From Anaerolineales bacterium UBA3082 (GTDB lineage Bacteria; Chloroflexota; Anaerolineae; UBA7937): a stretch of DNA of 28,076 nt. Each line of letters starts with the position of its first letter. The stretch's first letter is position 1. The stretch lies in assembly GCA_002366595.1 (NCBI GenBank), contig DFBK01000059.1, positions 33,451-61,526 of the forward strand, given 5' to 3'. The notes below the pieces were generated by a model. It was not told the origin of the DNA and searched no databases. It worked only from the letters and a program-made list of their open reading frames with translations. Shown one piece after another: positions 7,519 through 16,467 of this stretch. The position numbers and the translations under genes were made by a program.

Positions 7519-7593
7519 GGGGCAGGTTTTCCTCGCCCCCGGCCTGTCATAGCCGGGACAGGCTGACGATGCCAGGAGAGGTCATACCTGTCC
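7519..7593. repeat. GGGCAGGT-type palindromic repeat, copy 2 (possible terminator)
   Basis: Outer arms GGGGCAGGT (7519-7527) and ACCTGTCC (7586-7593) pair with one wobble. Compared with copy 1 it has an extra internal hairpin, CCCGGC/GCCGGG, and then shares GACGATGCCAGGA, AGG and CATACCTG with copy 1 in the same order. It lies 27 bases after the lipoprotein stop. Confidence 0.75.
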
Positions 7594-7632
7594 TAACCCC
7601 TATTCGCATCTAGAATCAGAGATACCGTGGAG

Positions 7633-7661
7633 TTGACAGCAACGAGAATCCCCTCTATACT
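7633..7661 (+). promoter_or_regulatory. Promoter of smc
   Basis: A perfect TTGACA (7633-7638), a 17-base spacer and TATACT (7656-7661) form a strong sigma-70-type promoter. The start would be near 7668, leaving a leader of about 65 bases before the smc ATG. It probably drives smc, the asparaginase and the membrane glycosyltransferase-like gene. Confidence 0.85.
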
Positions 7662-7732
7662 ATCCCCGTCAAAGAGATAACCCCTACATATTGTGGCCTT
7701 GGATTCCTGTACTCTCTATCTAGTAGGTAATT

Positions 7733-10700
7733 ATGTATCTTAAACATCTGGAACTACAGGGCTTCAAATCGTTCGCCAAGCGGACCATCTTCAACTTCAA
7801 CGCTGGGATAACAGCCATCGTGGGGCCCAACGGCGCGGGCAAGAGCAACATCGCCGATGCCATCCGTTGGGTGATGGGTGAACAGAGTTATAAGAGCCTC
7901 CGGGCCCGGCAGGGGGAGGATCTCATATTCGCCGGATCCCAGGGACGGACCCGACTGGGGATGGCGGAGGCGGTTCTCACCTTCGATAATATCTCTGGCT
8001 GGCTACCCATCGAATACAGCGAGGTCACCATCGCTCGGCGCGCCTACCGCTCCGGCGAGAACGAGTATCTCCTCAACGGGAGCCGAGTGCGGCGCCGGGA
8101 GCTCGTAGAACTCTTGGCCAAGGGGGGGTTGAGCAGCAAGGCCTACATGGTGATCAGCCAAGGGCTAACCGATGCCGCTCTCGCCATGCGGCCCCAGGAG
8201 AGACGCACCCTCTTCGAGGAGGCAGCGGGGATCACCATCTACCAAAGCAAACGGGATAGTGCTCTGCGGAAACTGGAGGCCACGCAGGAAAACCTTCAGC
8301 GGGTCAACGACATCATCGCCGAGATCACCCCCCACCTGGAGAGCCTCCGCCGGCAGGCGGAGAGAGCCGCGGAGTACAACCTCGCCTCTCAGGAACTAGA
8401 AGAGAACCTCAAGGTCTGGTACGGCTATCAGTGGCAACGCCAGAGCGCCGCCTTCAAAGAGGCGAAGAGAGTGGAAAAGGAAAAGAGAGAGGCCCTTGCC
8501 AGGCTCGGGGATAGACTCCAACGATTGACCCCGGAACTCAAAGCCATCGACTCCCGACAGGAGGAACTCACCCAGAGTTTGGCCCTCTGGCGAAAGGAGA
8601 GAGACGCCCTCCGCCAGGAGCAGGAAGGTCTCCTCAGAGGGTTGGCTGTGAGTCAGGAGAGGCTCCGCCTCCTCAAGGGACAAGAGGAGGAGATCGATGA
8701 GGAAGTGGCCTCGCTCACACGTAGAAGCGAGAACCAGCGGCTAAGCGTTCAAGAACTAGAGCCGGATCAACTATTGTCAGATCTCTCCCTTCAAGAGCGA
8801 CTCTCCCAGGCCCAGGAGTCGGCCTTCCAGTTGGCTAGCCGCTCCGCCGAACTCCGCAGCCAACTCTCTCAAATCCAGAAGAGGGAGAGAGACCTCCTAA
8901 AGGAGAGGGATGAGGAGAGAGAAGCCTTGACCGCTCTCCGCCTTCAGGTATCCCACTTAGAGAGGATAGTGGCCCAACTGGAGGGGGAAAAGCGAACCTT
9001 AGAGGTGGAGAAGGAGGCTCTCGCTCAGGAGCGAGAGAGAGAAGGGGCGGATCTTGAGGCCTCTCTTCTGCGGCAAAACAGGCTCCAAGCCCAGGAGGAA
9101 GAGGTGGAGGCTCGCTACCAGGTTTTGAGCAAGATGCGGCGAGGCTTAAGGCGGCCTGAGGCCAAAGCGGTCAGCCAAGAAGGCGTATTGGGCACCCTGG
9201 CCAGCCTCATGGAGGTGCCTCTCCCCTTAGAAGCCGCCCTTCGAGCGGCCCTGGGGCCGCTTAGGAAAGGCCTAGTAATTCAGAGTTGGAAGGATGCAGA
9301 GAGGCTCATGAAGGACCAGCCTATCCTTTTCCCCCTGGATAGCATAAAAGCGCCTCCGGCACCTCCCCCTCCCCGTGGACCAGGCATCCTGGGCCTAGCC
9401 TCCAACCAGGTAAAGAGCGCGCCGCGTTTCCGCCATCTCCTCCAGGCCCTTCTGGGCTATACGCTCATCGTTGAAGACCTAGCCACTGCCAAGAGAGTTC
9501 ATCAGGAAGATGCAACCGGTTTCCAGTTCGTGACCCTGGAGGGCGAACTCCTAACTCCCCAGGGAGCCCTCATCGCCGCTGCCCCCCAATTCGAGGGGCT
9601 TGAACGAGCGCTGGAGCGGGAGATGACCTCCCTGGAAGAGGAGAAGCCCCATATCCAAGAGCAACTGAGAAGGGAGAAAGAGCGATACGATAGGCTACTA
9701 TCAGAGACGCAAACCCTGGAGAAGAGAGAGCAGGAACTGGGAGAGCGCCTAGGAGCCAAGGAAGGCGATCTCTCGGAGCACAAGACCCGTTTGGAGAGGC
9801 TCCTCCAAGAGGTGGAGTGGCGGCAAACCATCGAGGCCAAAGCGGGAAAGAAATTGGAGCAGATCAGGGCTTCCATCGCTGACCTCTCACTTCAAGTCGA
9901 AGGATCGGAGGCCCAAGAGAAGGATACCCTGGCGGCACTGGTGAGGCTCCAGGAACGGATGGCCACCTGGGGGGGCGAAGGGGAAGAATCGATGGCCCAT
10001 CTAGCGCTGCTCAAGGAGAGAAAGGAGAACCTGGAGCAACTGGAGGCCCAGATAGAGGCCAAGGAAGCCCGAAAGAGGGTACTCGCCCAAGAGATCGAGA
10101 CCCTAACCGAGGAGGTCGAGACGCTAGAGGCGCGGGCCCAGGAGTTGTCAACTCGCTTAACTACTCTTCAAGGGCTCATCGAACCGGCGGAGGAAGAGAT
10201 AACCTCTCTGGAGAGAAGACAACGCCGCCAGGAGAGGGAGGAAGCCCATCTCCGCGATGATCTCCACCGGTGTGAGGTGGAGCATAGCCAAGCCGCATCA
10301 GAGGTGGAGAGGTGTAAAGATAGGCTCGCCGCCTTGCAAGGAGAGATCGAGACCGACCTAGAAGGTTTCGTGGCACCTTTAGCTGAAGAACTAACCCTGG
10401 AGATGGACGCTCGTCTCTCTTCCTTACCCTCTATCTCCCAGATACCTCAGGGGCTGGAGAAGAAGATAAGGAGGCTGAAGCGGAGGCTCCGTAAGATAGG
10501 CCCGGTGAATATAGAAGCGCCAACCGAGTACGAGAAGATCAAGAGCCGCCACGATTTCCTCACCTCCCAGGCAGAAGACCTAGAGAAAGCCGATCGATCT
10601 CTACGCCAGATGATCGCCGAATTGAACCACCTCATGGAGGAACGGTTCCAAGAGACCTTTTCTGCCATAGCCAAAGAGTTCAGCGACTACTTCACCGCCC

Positions 10701-11101
10701 TTTTCAGTGGAGGCCGAGGAAAGTTGTTTCTCACCGACCCCCAAGACCCACCCCAGACGGGCGTTGAGATCGTTGCCCAGCCCCCAGGAAAGAGGAGACA
10801 GAGCATCGACCTCCTCTCCGGCGGGGAGAGGGCCCTCACCGGTGTGGCTCTCATATTCGCTATCTTGAAAGCCACCGCCACCCCCTTCTGCTTTTTGGAC
10901 GAGGTGGATGCCACCCTGGACGAGATCAACATCGGCCGCTTTCGGGACTCCCTCAAAACCCTGGCCCAAGCCACCCAGATCGTGGTCATCACCCACAACC
11001 GGTACACCATCGAAGCCGCGGATACCATCTACGGTCTCTCCCTGGGGGAGGATAGCGCCTCCCAAGTCATCTCCTTGCGACTAGAGGATGTAGAGACCTA
11101 G
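7733..11101 (+). CDS. smc: Chromosome segregation protein SMC
   Basis: This is the ATPase that loads onto DNA with ScpAB and organises and segregates the chromosome. Its 1122 residues are somewhat short for bacterial SMC. Walker A is GPNGAGKSN at 31-39. Two long coiled-coil arms flank a hinge at about 490-630. The C-terminal head has the ABC signature LSGGERAL near residue 1028 and Walker B/D-loop FCFLDEVDATLDEIN near 1055, followed by VVITHN. The hinge segment where SMCs usually carry a Gly-Gly-containing loop reads LTPQGALIAAAPQ here, so the glycine pair is missing. GTAGGT lies eight bases before the ATG. The asparaginase gene starts 22 bases after its stop. Confidence 0.97.
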   Translation: MYLKHLELQGFKSFAKRTIFNFNAGITAIVGPNGAGKSNIADAIRWVMGEQSYKSLRARQGEDLIFAGSQGRTRLGMAEAVLTFDNISGWLPIEYSEVTIARRAYRSGENEYLLNGSRVRRRELVELLAKGGLSSKAYMVISQGLTDAALAMRPQERRTLFEEAAGITIYQSKRDSALRKLEATQENLQRVNDIIAEITPHLESLRRQAERAAEYNLASQELEENLKVWYGYQWQRQSAAFKEAKRVEKEKREALARLGDRLQRLTPELKAIDSRQEELTQSLALWRKERDALRQEQEGLLRGLAVSQERLRLLKGQEEEIDEEVASLTRRSENQRLSVQELEPDQLLSDLSLQERLSQAQESAFQLASRSAELRSQLSQIQKRERDLLKERDEEREALTALRLQVSHLERIVAQLEGEKRTLEVEKEALAQEREREGADLEASLLRQNRLQAQEEEVEARYQVLSKMRRGLRRPEAKAVSQEGVLGTLASLMEVPLPLEAALRAALGPLRKGLVIQSWKDAERLMKDQPILFPLDSIKAPPAPPPPRGPGILGLASNQVKSAPRFRHLLQALLGYTLIVEDLATAKRVHQEDATGFQFVTLEGELLTPQGALIAAAPQFEGLERALEREMTSLEEEKPHIQEQLRREKERYDRLLSETQTLEKREQELGERLGAKEGDLSEHKTRLERLLQEVEWRQTIEAKAGKKLEQIRASIADLSLQVEGSEAQEKDTLAALVRLQERMATWGGEGEESMAHLALLKERKENLEQLEAQIEAKEARKRVLAQEIETLTEEVETLEARAQELSTRLTTLQGLIEPAEEEITSLERRQRRQEREEAHLRDDLHRCEVEHSQAASEVERCKDRLAALQGEIETDLEGFVAPLAEELTLEMDARLSSLPSISQIPQGLEKKIRRLKRRLRKIGPVNIEAPTEYEKIKSRHDFLTSQAEDLEKADRSLRQMIAELNHLMEERFQETFSAIAKEFSDYFTALFSGGRGKLFLTDPQDPPQTGVEIVAQPPGKRRQSIDLLSGGERALTGVALIFAILKATATPFCFLDEVDATLDEINIGRFRDSLKTLAQATQIVVITHNRYTIEAADTIYGLSLGEDSASQVISLRLEDVET

Positions 11102-11123
11102 TCTGCTCTTAGGAGGATATAGT

Positions 11124-12089
11124 ATGGGGGTCGTCAAGATCTTGACCACCGGCGGCACCATCGCTATGGAAGAGAAGAAAGGCGCTGGCGCACTCCCCGC
11201 TTTGACCGCCGAGGACCTCAAAAGCCTCCTACCCCCCGACATCGGCCCCCTAGAGACTGAGGAGTTCTCCAACCTCCCCAGCGCCCACATGACCGTAGAT
11301 CTCATCTTCAAATTATCCCAGAGGGTAAGAGATCTAGTGACCGCTGACGAGGTGATAGGTGTAGTCATCACCCATGGAACGGACGTTATGGAGGAGACAG
11401 CCTACCTTTTAGACCTAGTGGTCGATACGGAGAAACCCATCGTCCTCACGGGAGCGATGCGCACCGTCTCCCAGATGGGCTATGATGGTATAGCCAACCT
11501 CAAGGCCGCCGTTCGGGTGGCCGCCTCGGACGAGGCGCGAAATCTGGGAGCCCTGGTGGTTATGAACGGTGAGGTACACGCTGCCCGCTACGTAACCAAA
11601 ACCCACACCCAAGCCCTGGATACCTTTCAATCCCCTTTCTGGGGCCCCTTGGGCCGGGTAGATGGAGACCGAGTGGTCATCGGTAAGAGAGTGAAAAGAG
11701 AGCATATCCCTGGCCAGAGGTTGGCCGCCGACGTCCCCCTCATCAAGTTGGCGGTGGGGCTAGATGAGAGGTTCCTACGCCAAGCGATAGAGCGGCGCGC
11801 CGATGGAGCGATAATAGAGGCCCTGGGAGGAGGCCGAGTGCCCCCCTGGTGGATGCCTACCATCAAGGAGGCGATAAAGAGGGGCCTGGTGGTCGTCATC
11901 GCCTCCCGCTGCCCCGCGGGCCGGGTCTACGACGAATACGGCTATGTGGGAGCCTACCGAGACCTCAAAAGGGCAGGTTGCATCTTCTCCGAGGGGCTAA
12001 ACGGCCAGAAGGCACGGATAAAACTGATGGTGGCTCTGGGGGTCACTGGAGATAAGGACACGATTCAGGCGATCTTTCTCCAGGAGTGA
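11124..12089 (+). CDS. L-asparaginase
   Basis: This enzyme hydrolyses asparagine to aspartate and ammonia. The 321-residue protein has both threonine active-site motifs of the family: TGGTIA near residue 9 and THGTDVMEETAYLL near residue 75. It also has the supporting blocks GAMR and ARYVTKTHTQALDTFQSP. No signal peptide is visible, so a cytoplasmic enzyme is likely. AGGAGGATATAGT gives a strong ribosome-binding site. It sits 22 bases after smc and ten bases before the next gene, so it is read as part of the smc operon. The family also contains Glu-tRNA amidotransferase GatD-like enzymes, but the length and lack of an N-terminal extension favour plain asparaginase. Confidence 0.93.
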   Translation: MGVVKILTTGGTIAMEEKKGAGALPALTAEDLKSLLPPDIGPLETEEFSNLPSAHMTVDLIFKLSQRVRDLVTADEVIGVVITHGTDVMEETAYLLDLVVDTEKPIVLTGAMRTVSQMGYDGIANLKAAVRVAASDEARNLGALVVMNGEVHAARYVTKTHTQALDTFQSPFWGPLGRVDGDRVVIGKRVKREHIPGQRLAADVPLIKLAVGLDERFLRQAIERRADGAIIEALGGGRVPPWWMPTIKEAIKRGLVVVIASRCPAGRVYDEYGYVGAYRDLKRAGCIFSEGLNGQKARIKLMVALGVTGDKDTIQAIFLQE

Positions 12090-12098
12090 ACGCTTACT

Positions 12099-14360
12099 TT
12101 GAAAGAGCGATCAGTGAATAAACGCCTTTTCCTCACTAGATTGGCTCGAGAGCACCCCTTCTTATCGGCTATCTTGGCCCTATTCGTCTTGCTGGCTAGC
12201 CTCTACAGCGTGGTCACCCCTGTCTACGAGGCGCCAGATGAGATCGGCCACTTCACCTATATCAAATATATAGCCGATCATAGAGCCTTGCCCGTTTTTG
12301 AGCCTGTGGGAGAAGACCCCTGGATCCCAGAGGGGCGTCAACTGCCACTATATTATCTCCTTGGTGCTCTACCCCTTTCGCTTGTTGACACCAGCGATGC
12401 CGACCAACTGTTGCATTTCAACCCCCACGCCATCGTGGGCACCTTTGGAGGCGTCGGAAACAGGAACTGGGTCGTCCACACCAGGGAAGAAGCCTTCCCC
12501 TATCATAGCACTGTGCTAGCCATCCACCTGGTTCGCTTCCTCTCCATCCTCATGGGGGCGGCTACGGTGCTCATCGCCTACTCTATAGCCTTGGAGATAT
12601 TCCCCAGCAGGAAGGGGCTAGCCTCCGGCGCGGCTCTCCTCGTGGCTTTCAACCCCCAATTCCTATTCATCAGCGGGGCGGTCAATAACGATAATCTGGC
12701 TGCCTTGCTCTCCTCCGCCGCTTTATTAGCCCTTCTCGCCACCTTGCGGAAGGGAGCAACCACGCCCCGCCTTATCTGCCTGGGCATCATCCTGGGCCTA
12801 GCTGCCTTGACCAAACTAAACGCTTTGGGCCTCCTGCCACTGGGGCTACTGGCCCTGCTTATAATGAGCACCAGGCAACGCTCCCCCACGCTACTGGTTA
12901 GGGGCATGGCCATCCTTCTGCTCTTGGTCCTCCTAATCGCTGGCTGGTGGTACGTGAGAAACTGGGCCCTTTACAGAGACCCCATGAGTCTATACATCCA
13001 CCAGGAAGCCGGCGCGCGAAGAGAGAACCCCTTCACACTACCGAGCGTGATCGGCCAGGCAAAAGCGATCAAGAAATCCTATTGGGCGACCTTTGGCTGG
13101 TTCAATATCCAAGCCGACCCGATTTTGTACCACTTCTTCGATTGCCTAACCTTCTTGGGCGGCCTCGGTCTCATCCTGGCCGCGATAAGAGTTCTCAGAG
13201 GAAGACCGTTTCTTCCCCTAGCCAAATTATCCCTCCTCCTCACCTGGATAGTGATCATGGCCCTGGAGCTCTTGGGCTGGATGTGGCAAGCCTCAGCCTA
13301 CCAAGGACGCCTTCTATTCCCCGCCACCTCGGCTATCTCCTTCTTCCTCTTCTTCGGGCTCAGCCAGTTCACCCCCCGACGGTACACTACCCTCCTAGCC
13401 GGCCTCCTGGGAGGCCTCATGCTCCTCATAGCCATCATTACCCCCTTCCGCTACATAGCCCCCGCCTATGCCAAGCCACCCCTTATCTCCGCAGATGAGA
13501 TAGCCTCCATCCCCCACCGGTTGGACGTCACCTTCGGCGGCCAGATGAGGCTCCTGGGCTATGCCATCGACCAACCCTCAGTGAAACCTGGGAATAAAGT
13601 GGCCGTAACCCTCTATTGGCAATCGGTGGCTAAAATGGATAAGGATTACACCATCTTCGTTCATCTTCTGGACGAATTGGAGACCGTGGTGGCTCAAGTG
13701 AACACTTTCCCTGGCCTAGGTTCCTTCCCCACTCGAGACTGGGAGAGAGGAGAGTCCATAGCCGAGAGATATATCCTGCGGCTGCCGGGGACGGTTCTCT
13801 CGCCCAACTCCGCTCAATTCGAGGTCGGCCTCTTTGACCCCTTCACCAGCGACAGGCTGCCTGCTTACGGCCCCGATGGCCACTTTATGGGCGACAACGT
13901 CCGCTTCTACCATATAGAGATCGAGGAGGGGCCCGTAGGCCAGGGGCCCATTGGCGTTTTTGTGAATTTCGAAAACACCCTCTCCATCGCCGCCTATCAA
14001 TTGGAGAGATGGGTGGTTAGCCCAGGTACCACCATCCATCTTACCCTTCACTGGCAAGCCCTGACCGATGTGGACGAAGACTACCTAGTTTCCATCCGCC
14101 TATTGGGTAGCGATGGAGCCCCCAGGGCCCAGGTGGAAGGCCAACTGACCGCCTCGCCTGCCTCCCTCTGGACCCAGGGCCAGGCGGTGCCAGCCACTTA
14201 TGACCTTCCCCTCAGCCTCGATACCCCTCCCGATATTTATGAGATCGAGGTGAGGCTCCAGCGGGCGGCCACCGGCGAGACGCTGACCATCTTAGACGCC
14301 GAGGGCCAACCCCAAGACGACCGTGCCTTTATCAGCAGGCTACGAATAGAGGCTCCCTAG
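12099..14360 (+). CDS. Polytopic membrane protein, DUF2142/GT39-like, with two C-terminal beta-sandwich repeats
   Basis: The 753-residue protein starts with about twelve hydrophobic segments (residues about 20-470). The first large loop contains YEAPDEIGHFTYIKYIADH, a pattern seen in DUF2142/GT39-type membrane glycosyltransferases that use lipid-linked sugars. Two similar soluble domains follow, at about 485-600 and 623-753. Each opens with PG(N/T)...LYWQ or LHWQ, then DYTIFVHLLD or DYLVSIRLLG, and ends in an E(V/I)xLFD or EVRLQR strand. They are repeats of one another and presumably sit outside the cell. The start is uncertain: the TTG at 12099 lacks a close ribosome-binding site, and a GTG at 12114 is an alternative. 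The gene follows the asparaginase by nine bases. The substrate is not known. Confidence 0.82.
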   Translation: MKERSVNKRLFLTRLAREHPFLSAILALFVLLASLYSVVTPVYEAPDEIGHFTYIKYIADHRALPVFEPVGEDPWIPEGRQLPLYYLLGALPLSLVDTSDADQLLHFNPHAIVGTFGGVGNRNWVVHTREEAFPYHSTVLAIHLVRFLSILMGAATVLIAYSIALEIFPSRKGLASGAALLVAFNPQFLFISGAVNNDNLAALLSSAALLALLATLRKGATTPRLICLGIILGLAALTKLNALGLLPLGLLALLIMSTRQRSPTLLVRGMAILLLLVLLIAGWWYVRNWALYRDPMSLYIHQEAGARRENPFTLPSVIGQAKAIKKSYWATFGWFNIQADPILYHFFDCLTFLGGLGLILAAIRVLRGRPFLPLAKLSLLLTWIVIMALELLGWMWQASAYQGRLLFPATSAISFFLFFGLSQFTPRRYTTLLAGLLGGLMLLIAIITPFRYIAPAYAKPPLISADEIASIPHRLDVTFGGQMRLLGYAIDQPSVKPGNKVAVTLYWQSVAKMDKDYTIFVHLLDELETVVAQVNTFPGLGSFPTRDWERGESIAERYILRLPGTVLSPNSAQFEVGLFDPFTSDRLPAYGPDGHFMGDNVRFYHIEIEEGPVGQGPIGVFVNFENTLSIAAYQLERWVVSPGTTIHLTLHWQALTDVDEDYLVSIRLLGSDGAPRAQVEGQLTASPASLWTQGQAVPATYDLPLSLDTPPDIYEIEVRLQRAATGETLTILDAEGQPQDDRAFISRLRIEAP

Positions 14361-14450
14361 GCTCCTTTCTGGCCCCAGACTTTTGGCTGCTTTGAGCACC
14401 ACTCGAGATAGAGGCACAATCGAACCTAAAAGGCGGTCCTAGGTGAACCA

Positions 14451-14834
14451 ATGTCTCCGATACCTCTTTCTCCTAAGCGGCTTCCTTACAGGATGCCGAG
14501 GGATCGGTATCTTCATAAGCGGGGTCTACTTCTGGGGGTTTGTCCCTTCATCAACGCCTTTTTCCCATCTATAGAGTTCTGGAATCCGCCTCAGGCTCTC
14601 CTCCTCGTTGCCGCGGGGGGCGACATAGTGACCAGGCTGGCCATTTTCACCTTTGGCCTCTTGACCATAAAGGAGCCGTTTCGGTGGGCCTACCTGAAAT
14701 CGATAGCGGCCCTGGCTCTCCTGGGGGTGGTGTTCGACCTCCTGGGCGGCTTATATGCTCTCAGCGCTCAACTGGGCTTATACGCATCGTTAACCTTACT
14801 CCGGAAGGAAGCAGATGAGGGGGATCTTCTTTGA
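14451..14834 (+). CDS. Small hypothetical membrane protein
   Basis: This 127-residue protein is of unknown function. Two or three hydrophobic stretches are visible (ALLLVAAGGD, RLAIFTFGLLTI, and a long one from SIAALALLGVVFDLLGGLYAL to LGLYASLTLL), and the ends are charged. AGGTGA lies six bases before the ATG. The gene is 90 bases after the 753-residue membrane protein. It may have its own weak promoter (TTGAGC, 17 bases, CACAAT). It converges on the minus-strand gene to its right, with a hairpin between them. Confidence 0.6.
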   Translation: MSPIPLSPKRLPYRMPRDRYLHKRGLLLGVCPFINAFFPSIEFWNPPQALLLVAAGGDIVTRLAIFTFGLLTIKEPFRWAYLKSIAALALLGVVFDLLGGLYALSAQLGLYASLTLLRKEADEGDLL

Positions 14835-14871
14835 GTGTCCTCAGGAGTTACTGACGCCATTAAGAAAGTCT

Positions 14872-14895
14872 AAGGCGGGCTTCCAAACCTGCCTT
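14872..14895. terminator. Hairpin between convergent genes
   Basis: AAGGCGGG and CCTGCCTT form an eight-pair stem with one G-T wobble around an eight-base loop. On the minus strand it is followed by AGACTTTCTT, moderately T-rich, so it could terminate the minus-strand gene ending at 14945. The minus-strand text TAGTAAGGCAGGTTT resembles the start of the palindromic repeat after rnc, so it may be a truncated member of that family. Confidence 0.5.
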
Positions 14896-14944
14896 ACTAT
14901 TTAGGTATAATTGACCATCATTACTATGCGAAGGCACTCTGCCC

Positions 14945-15592
14945 CTAATCAAAATCTACATCCACCTCCATCTGCTGGGCCCTGATCCCTGCCCGCACCT
15001 CCCCTACCAGTCTCTTGTGGAGATCGGGATTTACGCCCGCAAAAGCCTCAAGCGAAGCCTTCAGGGTCTCTACTTCTCCCGCTAAGGGCGCTATAGCCTC
15101 CTCGTAGGCCGACCAATGGACTTTATCCGGCCGGAAGCGCCGCTTCTCCACCTCCCGCCCCAGGCACCCCGCTTCCACCAACTGCTCCATCACATAACCC
15201 ACCACCCGCTTCCAAGGATCGGCGCGCTCTCCCCCTATCACCCTCTCCGCCACCGCTTGGACCCGATCCTCCTTGGGGTCACCGCTGAGCGCATCCATAA
15301 TGGCCTTCTCCAGGCTGGGAGGCAGGTCGTCTCCCCCCTTCTCCTGGGCGATGGTCACTACCTCCGTCGTGAGAAGCAGCAGTTTCTTCCTCTCCTCCCT
15401 CCCCAGGGAGAGGTACCCTGCCCCTACCAGGGATATGAAAGCGGCCTCGAAGAGCCTGTTGGCCAAGTCCCCACGGTTCACCTTTTGGCCGCTATAGACA
15501 AGCGTCTCGCCTCCAAATCGCCCCGCTGGTTTGGCGAACTCCTCGCCGAAAAGATAGACCAAGCCGCTAGCCGTCACACGCCCGGCTTCCAT
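14945..15592 (-). CDS. Hypothetical protein, 215 residues
   Basis: I do not recognise the family. The protein is soluble, with no signal peptide or membrane segment, and is predicted to be mostly helical. Blocks that stand out are LANRLFEAAFISLVGAGYLS, KKLLLLTTEVVTIAQEKGG and WKRVVGYVMEQLVEAGCL. These look like winged-helix or GPP34-like helical repeats, but the match is too weak to name. The frame is open to a GTG at 15598. I prefer the ATG at 15592 because AAAGGGAGG stands five bases before it. A TGATATAAT extended -10 element lies just upstream, giving a leader of about 20 bases. It is transcribed alone. Confidence 0.7.
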   Translation of the reverse strand: MEAGRVTASGLVYLFGEEFAKPAGRFGGETLVYSGQKVNRGDLANRLFEAAFISLVGAGYLSLGREERKKLLLLTTEVVTIAQEKGGDDLPPSLEKAIMDALSGDPKEDRVQAVAERVIGGERADPWKRVVGYVMEQLVEAGCLGREVEKRRFRPDKVHWSAYEEAIAPLAGEVETLKASLEAFAGVNPDLHKRLVGEVRAGIRAQQMEVDVDFD

Positions 15593-15618
15593 CTCCACCT
15601 CCCTTTGAGTTTTGCACC

Positions 15619-15627
15619 ATTATATCA
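15619..15627 (-). promoter_or_regulatory. Extended -10 promoter of the 215-residue gene
   Basis: On the minus strand TGA followed by TATAAT (15624-15619) forms an extended -10 element. The start site would be near 15612, about 20 bases before the ATG at 15592. A TTGACA is also present further upstream (around 15655) but is too far away for this -10. Confidence 0.6.
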
Positions 15628-15687
15628 CACCTAAACTACCAGCATATGACGCGGGTAACCCCTTATGTCAAATCACCAACATTATGT

Positions 15688-16467
15688 TTAGAACCACTTC
15701 TCCCTCAACTCCTCCAAAAACCCCGTCTCCCTCCACTTGATGATCACTTCGTTCACCTTCTCCAAGAGCATGGGCGCTTTCATAGGCACGGCGATGACAT
15801 AAGGCTCCTCGGTCACCTGCTGCACTATGCGAAGGCCGCCCTCCTCCCCAATGAACTGATAAGCGGAGACGGCATCCACTATGCCTGCATCTACCCTCTC
15901 GTCCCTAAGCGCCTCTAGGACCTCCTGGGCGGTCACATAGGCTTTTCTCTCCAAGGCCATCCTTTGCTCCAGCCGCCGAGCCTCCAAATCCCCCCTGGAA
16001 CCCAACTCCAACCCCACCCTCCGTCCGTTCAGGTCTTCTACTTCCGCAATATTTGTCCCCTCCCGCACCACCAAGGCTTGCCCAGCATCGAAATATGAAT
16101 AGGAATAAGCCACATCCTGGGTCAGAAGCGGGTCGTAGGGGAGAGCGGAAATGATTATGTCAACCCTTTCTACCTTGAGGGCGTCATAGAGACCATCAAA
16201 GCCGATATCCTCGAAATCGACCTCCACGCCCCACTCCCTCCCCAAAGCCTGCGCCAAATCGACGTTGTAGCCCCGCAAGCCCACCTCATCCCACAACTCG
16301 AAGGGCGGGTAACTGGCGTCCATCCCTACCCGAAGAACCCCCTGCCGCTCGATCCGCTCCCAGGTTCTATCCCTCACTTCGCCGCCTGGGAGGCGAAAGA
16401 GGAAAAAGAGGCCCAGGGCGACCAGGGCAAAGAGGGCTATATATGCCAGCCAGCGTCTAAGGGCCAT
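15688..16467 (-). CDS. Amino-acid-type ABC transporter substrate-binding protein (SBP_bac_3)
   Basis: This 259-residue periplasmic-type binding protein resembles those for polar amino acids. An N-terminal hydrophobic segment (WLAYIALFALVALGLFFLF) serves as signal or anchor; there is no lipobox cysteine. The mature part has the family pattern: GVLRVGMDASYPPFE, GYNVDLAQALGREWG, FDGLYDALKVERVDIIISAL, LNGRRVGLELGSRGD and a final helix. The ATG immediately follows the TAG of the upstream glycosidase gene (TAGATG), so the two are translationally coupled. No permease or ATPase is present nearby, so the protein either works with a transporter encoded elsewhere or has a sensing role. Confidence 0.92.
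   Translation of the reverse strand: MALRRWLAYIALFALVALGLFFLFRLPGGEVRDRTWERIERQGVLRVGMDASYPPFELWDEVGLRGYNVDLAQALGREWGVEVDFEDIGFDGLYDALKVERVDIIISALPYDPLLTQDVAYSYSYFDAGQALVVREGTNIAEVEDLNGRRVGLELGSRGDLEARRLEQRMALERKAYVTAQEVLEALRDERVDAGIVDAVSAYQFIGEEGGLRIVQQVTEEPYVIAVPMKAPMLLEKVNEVIIKWRETGFLEELREKWF

Noticed and set aside
12947..13498. Plus-strand frame of 183 codons inside the 753-residue gene
   Set aside because: It is an out-of-frame shadow with low-complexity Pro/Arg/His content.
15640..15660. TTGACA upstream of the 215-residue gene as its -35 box
   Set aside because: Its distance to the clear TATAAT is far beyond 17 bases, and at 17 bases only a poor CATATG is found.
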